Shown: piece by piece, positions 1 to 6,961 of the stretch
Layout of the letters: each line of letters starts with the position of its first letter
How positions within the stretch are numbered: the stretch's first letter is position 1
DNA from: Prolixibacteraceae bacterium
GTDB lineage: Bacteria > Bacteroidota > Bacteroidia > Bacteroidales > Prolixibacteraceae
NCBI GenBank assembly: GCA_003516705.1
Contig: DPCJ01000033.1
Coordinates: forward strand, 3,697-20,118
Length of the DNA: 16,422 nucleotides
Direction of reading: 5' to 3'
The notes under the pieces: model-generated
What the model was told of the DNA's origin: nothing
Database searches by the model: none
The model's input: the letters and a program-made list of their open reading frames with translations, nothing else
Translations under genes and position numbers: made by a program

Positions 1-795
1 AATACCGAAACAAATAAATACGACGGATATGTTACCAACAGCGAAGGCGAAGTTGTTCCGATTGAAAACCGCAGCTCATTTCTGATGCACGAATCGGTTC
101 CGGTTTACCCCGATACATTGTGTTGGATCAGAGATTTTACGTATTCGTACAATGAACCTATGACTATTAAGTATTTCTCGCATTTTGCATTCGACGATTA
201 TCCGGTAATTGGTGTTTCTTGGAAACAAGCCAATGCTTTTTGTAACTGGCGTACCAGCCTCAAGAGCATCAGTAATAAAAAGTCAAAGGAAACTCCTGCT
301 CACGATTTCAGGTTACCCACCGAAACCGAATGGGAAATGGCTGCACGTGGCGGACTTGAAAATACTATTTATCCGTGGGGTAGCTATTACTCCCGTAATG
401 ACAATGGTTGTTTTGTGGCAAACTTTAAACCGTTGCGCGGTAATTATGTTTCCGATAGCCCATCAACTGCCACCACAATGAAAGCCGGCGAATTCGACCC
501 TAACCCGTTCGGCCTTTACGATATGGCAGGAAATGTTGCAGAATGGACAAGCACTGCCTTTTTTGAAGCTGGATACGAAACAGTTGATGACATAAACCCT
601 GAAATACAATATGATGCAAAACCCGATGATCCGGCTGTAATGAAAAGAAAAGTAGTACGTGGCGGCTCATGGAAAGATATGGCTTATTTTATCAGAACCG
701 GAACCAGAAGTTTTGAGTACCAGGACACTACAAAGTCGTACATCGGATTTCGGTGTGTTCGTTCTTCATTCAGAAACAACATAAAACAACGGTAA
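1..795 (+). CDS. gldK: GldK, type IX secretion/gliding motility lipoprotein (5'-truncated by window edge)
   Basis: Only the last 264 codons are visible; the frame is open from base 1 and ends with TAA at 793-795. GldK (PorK in Porphyromonas) forms, with GldN, the periplasmic ring of the type IX secretion system under the outer membrane. The visible part is a formylglycine-generating-enzyme/SUMF1-type fold: DDYPVIGVSWKQA, LPTETEWEMAARGG, YPWGSYY, GLYDMAGNVAEWTS, VVRGGSWKD and a terminal GFRCVRS. The VYPDTLCWIRDF and DTTKSYIGFRCV segments distinguish GldK from the related GldJ (recognition by memory of the family). The lipoprotein signal lies outside the window. In most Bacteroidota gldK is followed directly by gldL, gldM and gldN; here a terminator and two opposite-strand genes follow. 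A gldK paralogue rather than the main copy is possible. Confidence 0.88.
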   Translation, partial: NTETNKYDGYVTNSEGEVVPIENRSSFLMHESVPVYPDTLCWIRDFTYSYNEPMTIKYFSHFAFDDYPVIGVSWKQANAFCNWRTSLKSISNKKSKETPAHDFRLPTETEWEMAARGGLENTIYPWGSYYSRNDNGCFVANFKPLRGNYVSDSPSTATTMKAGEFDPNPFGLYDMAGNVAEWTSTAFFEAGYETVDDINPEIQYDAKPDDPAVMKRKVVRGGSWKDMAYFIRTGTRSFEYQDTTKSYIGFRCVRSSFRNNIKQR

Positions 796-815
796 AATTT
801 GCAGACATTCAATAA

Positions 816-837
816 AAAAGGCGGTTGCCCGCCTTTT
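816..837. terminator. Bidirectional intrinsic terminator between gldK and the LolA-like gene
   Basis: A perfect 9-bp stem, AAAAGGCGG at 816-824 and CCGCCTTTT at 829-837, closes a 4-base loop. Read on the minus strand the stem is followed by TTTTTTATT, a good U-tract. On the plus strand the U-run is shorter. It sits between two convergent genes and can serve both. Confidence 0.85.
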
Positions 838-856
838 CATGTAATTTTCAATTCAT

Positions 857-1573
857 TTATTTAACCGGTTGTTTAAAAACCGAATCATCAAAAGTCTCAT
901 TCATCTTAACTTCTTCAATAATTATTACTGCACTACCCATGGGCGACTTTTGCTCAATTTTCATCGCCATTGTTATTCCGTCGATGGTTTTGTAATCGCT
1001 CAAAATCTGCTCAACATCCACAGTCTGGCCTTGCGCACTTACTTTTGATTTTACTTTGCTTACAAGATTTGTTGCAGCATCAATAAAATAATCCTTTGTA
1101 ACGCCATCCTTTGTTGTTAGCTTAATCCTGTACATTTCTTTACCATCCACATTAACTTTTCCGGCAAGTTCGGCAGTGTGTCCTTTTGCCTCATAATTGA
1201 AAAGTTCTCCTTCCATGTCAACCTGCTGGCGGGCCTGAGCAAGCTGTTCACCAGCAAGTTCAACCGGATCTGCGCCAACCATCGGGTTTATCATCCAGCC
1301 TTTTTCTCCATCAAAAGCCTGTATAATTTTCTGTCCCTGCAAATCAATTGTCATAATAAATTTCTCAGGTTTTTTGATTTTCATTTCCATTGGCAAATCC
1401 ATTCCCATCTGACTAATCTTGGCTTTTACATAGAAAGACTGGGCCGCCATGAGTTTCTCCTGGCCAGAGGCTTTAAAATGCATATCGAGCACTTCGTTTA
1501 ACGACTGCGCGTTTGCAACGTTTGCAAATGCAAAAACCACTGTTGCAAGAGCGGTAAAAAACAATTTTTTCAT
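857..1573 (-). CDS. Secreted LolA-like (outer membrane lipoprotein-sorting family) protein
   Basis: 238 residues starting at ATG 1573. Residues 1-22 form a signal peptide with a hydrophobic core and an ANA|QS cleavage site; there is no lipobox cysteine. The remainder resembles the LolA/LolB-like fold of Bacteroidota 'outer membrane lipoprotein-sorting proteins': short beta-strand segments on the pattern KPEKFIMTIDLQGQKIIQAF, DGEKGWMINP, and a later DYFIDAATNLVSKVKSK followed by SDYKTIDGITMAMKIE. Proteins of this shape bind hydrophobic ligands in the periplasm; the ligand here is unknown. It is not LolA itself in any provable way. It lies 43 bases downstream of the reductase gene on the same strand, so the two are probably co-transcribed, and it ends at a shared terminator with gldK. 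Confidence 0.7.
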   Translation of the reverse strand: MKKLFFTALATVVFAFANVANAQSLNEVLDMHFKASGQEKLMAAQSFYVKAKISQMGMDLPMEMKIKKPEKFIMTIDLQGQKIIQAFDGEKGWMINPMVGADPVELAGEQLAQARQQVDMEGELFNYEAKGHTAELAGKVNVDGKEMYRIKLTTKDGVTKDYFIDAATNLVSKVKSKVSAQGQTVDVEQILSDYKTIDGITMAMKIEQKSPMGSAVIIIEEVKMNETFDDSVFKQPVK

Positions 1574-1616
1574 AAATTCTTCTTTTTCGATTTTGGTTTT
1601 TATTAATACTTATTTC

Positions 1617-2294
1617 TCAGAAATATATTTCAGACATAATATTTTCGAATCCGATGCCCTTTTTAATCAGCAAATCACGTACTTCCACTACCATCAGGGC
1701 CTGTCCGCAAAGGTAATACTTCGCATCAGGCATGCTTTCCATCTGGTTCAGGTAATCTGTAACCCGCCCGGGATAAACGTTACACGAGGATTCGGCAGAA
1801 CAGCATCTGATATAATTTTCACCCAAAGTTTCTTCAAGTTCGTCTTCAAAATAAAACTGGCTTAAAAACCGAACCCCATGAATCAGTGTTTTTCCTTTAG
1901 CCAACCCCGACATAATCATGCAGTAAAATGGTGCAATTCCGGTTCCTGTGGCAATCAGCATGGCTTTTTCTTTTGTTCCGGTAAAACTTCCGTAAGGCTG
2001 CGAAACAAGAATTTTGTCGCCCGGAATCATTGTTGCCATTTTGGGTGTTAAAAAGCCGTCTTCTTTTATATTGAAAAGAACCGAAACTTCATCGTCTTTA
2101 TTCCCGCTACAAATGCTGTAGATTCTTGGTGAATGTGTTTTGTCAACCGCAATTTTAACCACCTGTCCTGGAATAAAATCAAAATCACGGTTAAACGAAA
2201 TGAGATGTACTCCCGGTGATATTTCGAGGTTGTTGGAAAGCGCGTATTCTTTGAGCTCCGAATTGGTGGGCTGCCGGTTTTTCTTCTGAATCAT
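1617..2294 (-). CDS. Ferredoxin/flavodoxin-NADP+ reductase-type flavoprotein
   Basis: 225 residues from ATG 2294; a TTG nine bases upstream is in frame, but the ATG is the more likely start. It shows the ordered signatures of the FNR superfamily: an FAD-binding beta-barrel with RIYS at residues 57-60 (RxYS motif), a PYGSFTG turn near 100-106, the NADP-binding GTGIAPF at 117-123, the nicotinamide-side YYLCGQALM at 194-201, and a C-terminus ending in an aromatic residue (EIYF). This indicates electron transfer between NAD(P)H and ferredoxin or flavodoxin in the cytoplasm. No iron-sulfur domain is fused. It is slightly shorter than the usual ~250-residue bacterial FNR. It is the first gene of a probable two-gene minus-strand unit and is divergent from the ROK regulator. 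The partner protein cannot be inferred. Confidence 0.85.
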   Translation of the reverse strand: MIQKKNRQPTNSELKEYALSNNLEISPGVHLISFNRDFDFIPGQVVKIAVDKTHSPRIYSICSGNKDDEVSVLFNIKEDGFLTPKMATMIPGDKILVSQPYGSFTGTKEKAMLIATGTGIAPFYCMIMSGLAKGKTLIHGVRFLSQFYFEDELEETLGENYIRCCSAESSCNVYPGRVTDYLNQMESMPDAKYYLCGQALMVVEVRDLLIKKGIGFENIMSEIYF

Positions 2295-2392
2295 GTTCTT
2301 CAATGAAAACGTGTTTAAATATCCGTCATTTTTACGAAATACTGTACATCCACCAGCCTGTTTATTATCATAAATTGCGACAGAAGGTAAAA

Positions 2393-2413
2393 TTCAATTA
2401 AAGAAGTTCAATT
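2393..2413 (+). promoter_or_regulatory. Direct repeat upstream of the ROK regulator, possible operator
   Basis: TTCAATT occurs at 2393-2399 and again at 2407-2413, 14 bases apart, and ends 18 bases before the ROK start codon. ROK repressors commonly act on their own promoters, so this is a candidate operator. The region is AT-rich and a chance repeat is quite possible. Confidence 0.25.
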
Positions 2414-2431
2414 CTTTTTAATTTTTTTAAA

Positions 2432-3703
2432 ATGATAGTTGATTTATCACAATTTTTTTCCAATCTTCGTTCACAATTTGAAATGGAAAAGCTTTTTACA
2501 TATTCACGAAACCAAAGTGTTGCAGTGGAATCGAAAAAAACCTGGCACAAAAAACAGGTTATACGTGCACTTTATTTCGGCATTGCACTTTCTAATGCCG
2601 AATTAGCGAAAGTTCTCAACCTGAGCACTCCAAAAATTAACAGCCTGCTTCTGGAAATGATGGAGGAAGGCCTGGTTGAAGATTTGGGCCGGGGCGATTC
2701 GAGCGGTGGCAGGCGCCCCAATATGTACGGATTAAAAAGCGATGGTTTTTACGTAGTTGGAATCACCATAAACATAACCCGTACAATAATTTCGGTTTTT
2801 AACAGCAAAAACGAAGTGGTTAGCGGGCCTCATTTCTTCCCCATTAAAATGCAGCCCGACCTCGGAATTTTTAAACAGGTGAACGAAGCGCTTGAAAAAC
2901 TGATTACAGAAAACAAGATTTCAAGAGATAAAATTTTAGTTACCGGCATCGAACTTCCCGGACTAATCGACCTGAAAAAAGGGGTAAACCGCACCTATTT
3001 CCCCGACGTTGAAAACCTTTTCGATGAACTTCGCTCAATATTCGGTACACACGTTTTCTTTAACCACGATGCCAAAATCCGCACTTTTGCCGAACAACAT
3101 TTCGGATTGGCAAAAAACCGCAAACAAGTACTGCTTTTGCAGGCCGACTGGGGTTTGGGACTTGGAATGATTTTAAACGGCAAACTTTATTCAGGCAAGT
3201 CGGGTTACTCCGGCGAATTTGGCCATTTGCCCATTGTTGAAAACGGCGTTTTGTGCAGTTGTGGCAAAAAAGGTTGTCTCGAAACGATGGTTTCAGCTGT
3301 GGCCATTGCACGGATGGCAAAAGAAGGGATTGCCCGTGGAAACAGCTCGCTAATTACCGAACTTGTGCAAAACGATGTCGGTAAAATTGACATTTCAACA
3401 GTAACCCAGGCGGCTAAACTTGGCGACCAGTTTGCCATTTCGCTGTTTGCCAATGCCGGCCACTGGCTGGGTAAAGGAATTGCTTACCTTATCCAGATTT
3501 TTAATCCTGAACTGATTATTATTGGCGGAAGTGTTGCCGAAGCCGGACAGTTTATCATGGCCCCGATTCAACAGGCAATTCATACGTACAGCAATCACGA
3601 TATCAGCGGCGATACGGAGATAAAATTCTCCGAACTTGGCGCAAAAGCAGGAACCATGGGCATCGCAGCATATGCCCTCGAAAAATTGTCAATGATAAAA
3701 TAG
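2432..3703 (+). CDS. ROK family transcriptional regulator (NagC/Mlc type)
   Basis: 423 residues. A winged-helix DNA-binding region occupies about residues 35-100 (ALSNAELAKVLNLSTPKINSLL as the helix-turn-helix, followed by a GGRRPNMYGL wing). A ROK sugar-kinase-like domain follows from about 105. The ROK zinc site is complete: GEFGHLP with H265, then C275, C277 and C282 in the CSCGKKGCLE segment. The catalytic-type aspartate is present in NHDAK (D213). The phosphate loop reads ADWGLGLG (238-245) instead of the kinase form GTGxGGG, consistent with a sugar-sensing regulator rather than a kinase. The gene is followed after 6 bases by the NagB fusion gene, so it probably controls this amino-sugar operon in response to an N-acetylglucosamine or glucosamine derivative (inference from neighbours). 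M18 is an alternative start. Confidence 0.88.
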   Translation: MIVDLSQFFSNLRSQFEMEKLFTYSRNQSVAVESKKTWHKKQVIRALYFGIALSNAELAKVLNLSTPKINSLLLEMMEEGLVEDLGRGDSSGGRRPNMYGLKSDGFYVVGITINITRTIISVFNSKNEVVSGPHFFPIKMQPDLGIFKQVNEALEKLITENKISRDKILVTGIELPGLIDLKKGVNRTYFPDVENLFDELRSIFGTHVFFNHDAKIRTFAEQHFGLAKNRKQVLLLQADWGLGLGMILNGKLYSGKSGYSGEFGHLPIVENGVLCSCGKKGCLETMVSAVAIARMAKEGIARGNSSLITELVQNDVGKIDISTVTQAAKLGDQFAISLFANAGHWLGKGIAYLIQIFNPELIIIGGSVAEAGQFIMAPIQQAIHTYSNHDISGDTEIKFSELGAKAGTMGIAAYALEKLSMIK

Positions 3704-3709
3704 CAAAAT

Positions 3710-6028
3710 ATGGAATCAAAATTCACCAATGTTGAAAAAGCATTTCTCGAAAATGCCAGCATCAAAAACATTTCAACCAAAACTCCCTTTCTTACAGTGG
3801 CCAGTTTTCCGCAACTCGGCTTGTTGTCGGCACTCAGTTTTATTGAGTGGGTAGCTGAAAACCCGACGGGTGTTGTAAGTTTGCCTGCCAGTAAAACAGC
3901 GCAGTATTTTATTCATTATCTGCATTTTATTCTCGACAACTGGAGCAACAAGCAAGGCCGCGAACTGCTTGAAAAATACAACTTGAAAATTAAGGAAAAA
4001 CCAAATTTTGCTGATCTTCAGTTTGTGCAGATGGGCGATTTTTACCCCATCGCATCGGAGCAACACAACAGTTTGTACAATTTTGCCAAAGTCAACTATA
4101 TTGAAGGATTTGGGTTTAACAAATCAAAATCGCTGCTCATCAAATCAGAAGACATCGGGCTTACCGACGAAAAACATTTTTCCGAAGTTTTCCCCGATTA
4201 CAAGATTGATTTAACACTCAGGTATCGCGAAGCACACACTGCACAAGAAAAATTACAGCAGGATTCGATTTTTAAAATCGATAACTGGTGTACCCGGTAT
4301 GAAGAGCAAATCAGGGGAAAAGGTGGAATCGGATTTTTTATGAGCGGTATTGGCCCCGACGGACACATTGCTTTCAATACAAAAGGTTCAGGCCATTTTG
4401 ATTCAACCCGGTTAACAAAAACAAATTTTGAAACCCAGGCGGTTTTGGCCACCGACCTTGGCGGAATTGAAGTTTCGCGGACAAGGCTTGTAATTACCAT
4501 TGGATTAGGAACCATCGGGTTTAACCCCAATGCAAAAGCCATTGTTTATGCTGCCGGCGAGGCGATTGCCGACAACATTAAATTGGCTGTTGAAAGCACT
4601 CCGACAGTGGATGCACCCGCCACAGCGTTGCAAAAACTACCCAATGCCAGGTTCTATTTAACCGATGGCGCTGCTGTAAAATTGGAAGACAGCATTGATA
4701 CCTACTACAAAACCGGCCCGTGGACACACCAGAAAACCGAACGGGCAGTCATTGAACTTTGCAAAAAAATCAACAAATTCGGGCCAAAACTTGAACTCGA
4801 CGACCTGAAAGCGGATAAATACTGCCGCATGATTCCCAACCTGAACGACAATACAGTACAAACTGTAATCGATTCGATTTTGGCGAAACTGAAAAAGGGA
4901 ATGCAAAAAGAGCTGAACCAGGTATATTACCACACCGGCCCGCACCACGACGATATTATGCTCGGAATAATGCCGGCGACCAACCGCCAGAGCCGCGATG
5001 CCAGCAATGAACTGCATTTCTCGGTACTCACTTCAGGATTTACAGCTGTAACCAACCGCTTTCTGTACGATTTGCTGGTCGATACCAAAGACTTGCTAAA
5101 CCAGGATAAAATTGAAATGGTAAAGTTCCCTGACTTTTTCAAAGATGGTTATAAATATAAATGGGACAAAGATATTTACCACTACCTCGACAATATTGCC
5201 GCACAGAACAACGATGAAAAACGCCGCGGAGTTTGTCATCGTGCGGTTCGCGCAATGGTTTCCATCTGGAATATCAAATCGAAAGACGAATTGCGCGATG
5301 TGATTTACGAAATTCTTTCATCGCTGAAAGCCAGTTACGACGGTGGAAAGAATCCTCCAAAAATTCAGAAATTGAAAGGGATGATCCGCGAATTTGAGGA
5401 AGAACTGGTTTGGGCGCATTACGGAATTATGGTAAAAAATGTGCACCATCTGCGACTGAGCTTTTACCAGGGAAGTACTTTTGGGAGCCAGCCCAATTTT
5501 GAAGGCGATGTGTTGCCGATTCTCGAAGATTTCAGAAAATATAAACCTACTGTAATCAGCCTGGCGATGGACCCACAGGGCAGCGGCCCCGACACGCATT
5601 ACAAGGTTTTGCAGGCAATTGCGCGTGCTGTTGAAGCGTGGAGCAAAGAGGAAGACCTGAGCAAACTCCGCATTATTGGCTACAGAAACGTGTGGTTTAA
5701 ATACAACCCGTGGGATGTCGAGGTAATCGTTCCTGTTTCGCTGAATGCACTGGCAACGCTCGACAAATCGTTCTCTGAGTGTTATGTGACACAGGTAAAT
5801 GCTTCTTTCCCAAGTTACCAGCTCGATGGTAAATTCAGCGAATTGACGCAGCGCGTTTGGTTTGAGCAGCACAAACAGATTCAGCTTTTGCTGGGCAAGG
5901 ATTTCTTTTACCAGAACGAATCGCCGTTATTGCGCGCCACTCATGGTATGGTTTATCACCGCGACCTGAATGTGGAAGAGTTTCTTGAAGAAGCTTTCAA
6001 GCTTGAGAAATCGGTGGTAGGGAGTTAA
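3710..6028 (+). CDS. Fusion of a diverged glucosamine-6-phosphate deaminase (NagB) domain and a PIG-L/LmbE-like deacetylase domain
   Basis: 772 residues. About residues 30-330 are NagB-like: QMGDFYP (D110 in the position of the NagB proton-transfer aspartate), then SGIGPDGHIAFN with D217 and H219. The NagB glutamate after this asparagine is T224, and the phosphate loop LPTGxTP is reduced to LPASKT (58-63). About residues 400-690 resemble the PIG-L family of zinc N-deacetylases: GPHHDD (410-415) matches the AHPDD zinc/base motif, and GPDTHYKVLQAI (626-637, H630) matches the second zinc-ligand region. A combined activity, deacetylation of an N-acetylglucosamine compound followed by deamination/isomerisation, is plausible but not shown; the divergent sugar-phosphate contacts allow another substrate. 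Similar long proteins in Bacteroidota are usually labelled glucosamine-6-phosphate deaminase. It has no signal peptide and is presumably cytoplasmic. It is co-transcribed with the ROK gene. Confidence 0.85.
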   Translation: MESKFTNVEKAFLENASIKNISTKTPFLTVASFPQLGLLSALSFIEWVAENPTGVVSLPASKTAQYFIHYLHFILDNWSNKQGRELLEKYNLKIKEKPNFADLQFVQMGDFYPIASEQHNSLYNFAKVNYIEGFGFNKSKSLLIKSEDIGLTDEKHFSEVFPDYKIDLTLRYREAHTAQEKLQQDSIFKIDNWCTRYEEQIRGKGGIGFFMSGIGPDGHIAFNTKGSGHFDSTRLTKTNFETQAVLATDLGGIEVSRTRLVITIGLGTIGFNPNAKAIVYAAGEAIADNIKLAVESTPTVDAPATALQKLPNARFYLTDGAAVKLEDSIDTYYKTGPWTHQKTERAVIELCKKINKFGPKLELDDLKADKYCRMIPNLNDNTVQTVIDSILAKLKKGMQKELNQVYYHTGPHHDDIMLGIMPATNRQSRDASNELHFSVLTSGFTAVTNRFLYDLLVDTKDLLNQDKIEMVKFPDFFKDGYKYKWDKDIYHYLDNIAAQNNDEKRRGVCHRAVRAMVSIWNIKSKDELRDVIYEILSSLKASYDGGKNPPKIQKLKGMIREFEEELVWAHYGIMVKNVHHLRLSFYQGSTFGSQPNFEGDVLPILEDFRKYKPTVISLAMDPQGSGPDTHYKVLQAIARAVEAWSKEEDLSKLRIIGYRNVWFKYNPWDVEVIVPVSLNALATLDKSFSECYVTQVNASFPSYQLDGKFSELTQRVWFEQHKQIQLLLGKDFFYQNESPLLRATHGMVYHRDLNVEEFLEEAFKLEKSVVGS

Positions 6029-6031
6029 TGC

Positions 6032-6079
6032 GTAAATACGAGAATGCTATAACGCATGAATGCAAGAATACAGGAATGA
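6032..6079 (+). repeat. Degenerate 8-bp tandem repeat between the fusion gene and nagB
   Basis: Six consecutive 8-base units keep an exact register: GTAAATAC, GAGAATGC, TATAACGC, ATGAATGC, AAGAATAC, AGGAATGA, with a loose consensus nnGAATGC. They fill most of the 88-base gap before nagB. There is no open frame or hairpin. Function unknown; it could affect transcript spacing or be a slippage-generated repeat. Confidence 0.6.
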
Positions 6080-6116
6080 AAGAAAAGGAAAGAAATACAA
6101 CGAAAAATAAATTCAA

Positions 6117-6896
6117 ATGAAACTGATAATTCATAAAACATACGATGAAATAAGCAATTGGGTGGCTGAATATATCGCTCAAAAAATCAATAGTTTTAAA
6201 CCTACGACTGAAAAGCCTTTTGTACTGGGATTGCCCACGGGCTCATCGCCGATTGGTACTTACAAAAAACTGATTGAGCTGAATCATTCAGGTGTGGTTT
6301 CGTTTAAAAATGTGGTCACTTTTAATATGGATGAATATGTCGGAATCGATGAAAATCACCCCGAAAGTTACCACAGTTTTATGTTCACCACATTTTTCAA
6401 TCACATCGACATCGACAAAAAGAACATTCACATTCTCGACGGAAATGCTCCCAACCCTGAAAGAGAGTGCGAAGCTTATGAAGCAAAAATCAAGTCGGTT
6501 GGCGGAATTCACCTCTTTTTAGGCGGAATGGGTGCCGACGGGCATATTGCATTTAATGTTCCGGGGTCGTCGCTTAATTCGCGTACACGACTGGTTAATC
6601 TCAACTACGATACCATTTTAGCCAACTCCCGCTTTTTCGATAACGATCTGGCAAAAGTTCCGAAACAGGCGCTGACTGTTGGAGTACAAACAGTACTCGA
6701 TGCAAAGGAAGTGGTGATTATTGTGAATGGCTACAAAAAAGCACGGGCATTGCAAAAGGTTGTTGAAGAAGGAATTAACCACATGTGGACACTCTCCGCG
6801 TTACAATCCCATCCTGCCGGTATCATTGTTTGCGACGAGGAAGCCACCATGGAACTCAAAGTAGGCACTGTAAAATACTTTAACGAATCGGTGTAA
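6117..6896 (+). CDS. nagB: Glucosamine-6-phosphate deaminase (NagB)
   Basis: 259 residues, close to the 266 of Escherichia coli NagB and collinear with it by residue number. The enzyme converts glucosamine 6-phosphate to fructose 6-phosphate and ammonia, the last step of amino-sugar catabolism, in the cytoplasm. Visible motifs: phosphate loop LPTGSSPIGTYK (39-50), FNMDEYVG with D72 and E73, GADGHIAFN with D141 and H143, SRTR ending at R158, SRFFDND with R172, ALTVGVQTVLDA, and a C-terminal TVKYF containing Y254. Two substitutions stand out: residue 148, the glutamate of the NEPxSS motif, is valine, and residue 160, a lysine of the E. coli allosteric site, is valine. The gene starts 88 bases after the fusion gene, with the 8-bp repeat between them, and ends at a convergent hairpin. 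Co-transcription with the ROK and fusion genes is likely. Confidence 0.9.
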   Translation: MKLIIHKTYDEISNWVAEYIAQKINSFKPTTEKPFVLGLPTGSSPIGTYKKLIELNHSGVVSFKNVVTFNMDEYVGIDENHPESYHSFMFTTFFNHIDIDKKNIHILDGNAPNPERECEAYEAKIKSVGGIHLFLGGMGADGHIAFNVPGSSLNSRTRLVNLNYDTILANSRFFDNDLAKVPKQALTVGVQTVLDAKEVVIIVNGYKKARALQKVVEEGINHMWTLSALQSHPAGIIVCDEEATMELKVGTVKYFNESV

Positions 6897-6958
6897 AAAG
6901 CCGGAAAACCGGAGACCGGAGTCGGAAGAAAAACTCCAGACTCCGGACTCCCGGCTTT
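6897..6958. terminator. Repeat-built hairpin between convergent nagB and penicillin acylase genes
   Basis: Outer arms AAAGCCGG (6897-6904) and CCGGCTTT (6951-6958) are complementary, as are inner arms CCGGAGTC (6916-6923) and GACTCCGG (6939-6946). The left side is built of units near CCGGAGA and the right side of three exact-register 7-base units ACTCCAG, ACTCCGG, ACTCCCG (6933-6953). A short U-rich tail (CTTTCTTCT) follows on the plus strand and an A-rich flank on the other side. Position between convergent stops suggests a bidirectional terminator. Confidence 0.65.
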
Positions 6959-6961
6959 CTT

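Noticed and set aside
1449..1865. Plus-strand open frame of 138 codons across the LolA-like and reductase genes
   Set aside because: It spans the gap between two well-supported minus-strand genes and has no recognisable protein features.
2295..2303. TTG start nine bases upstream for the reductase gene
   Set aside because: ATG at 2294 is in frame, the extra three residues add no conserved sequence, and ATG is preferred; the same reasoning applies to TTG 9367 before ATG 9349 and TTG 14991 before ATG 15000.
5318..5872. Minus-strand open frame of 184 codons inside the NagB-PIG-L fusion gene
   Set aside because: It is a mirror frame of the PIG-L-like domain, whose sense frame carries conserved motifs; no start context or domain supports it.
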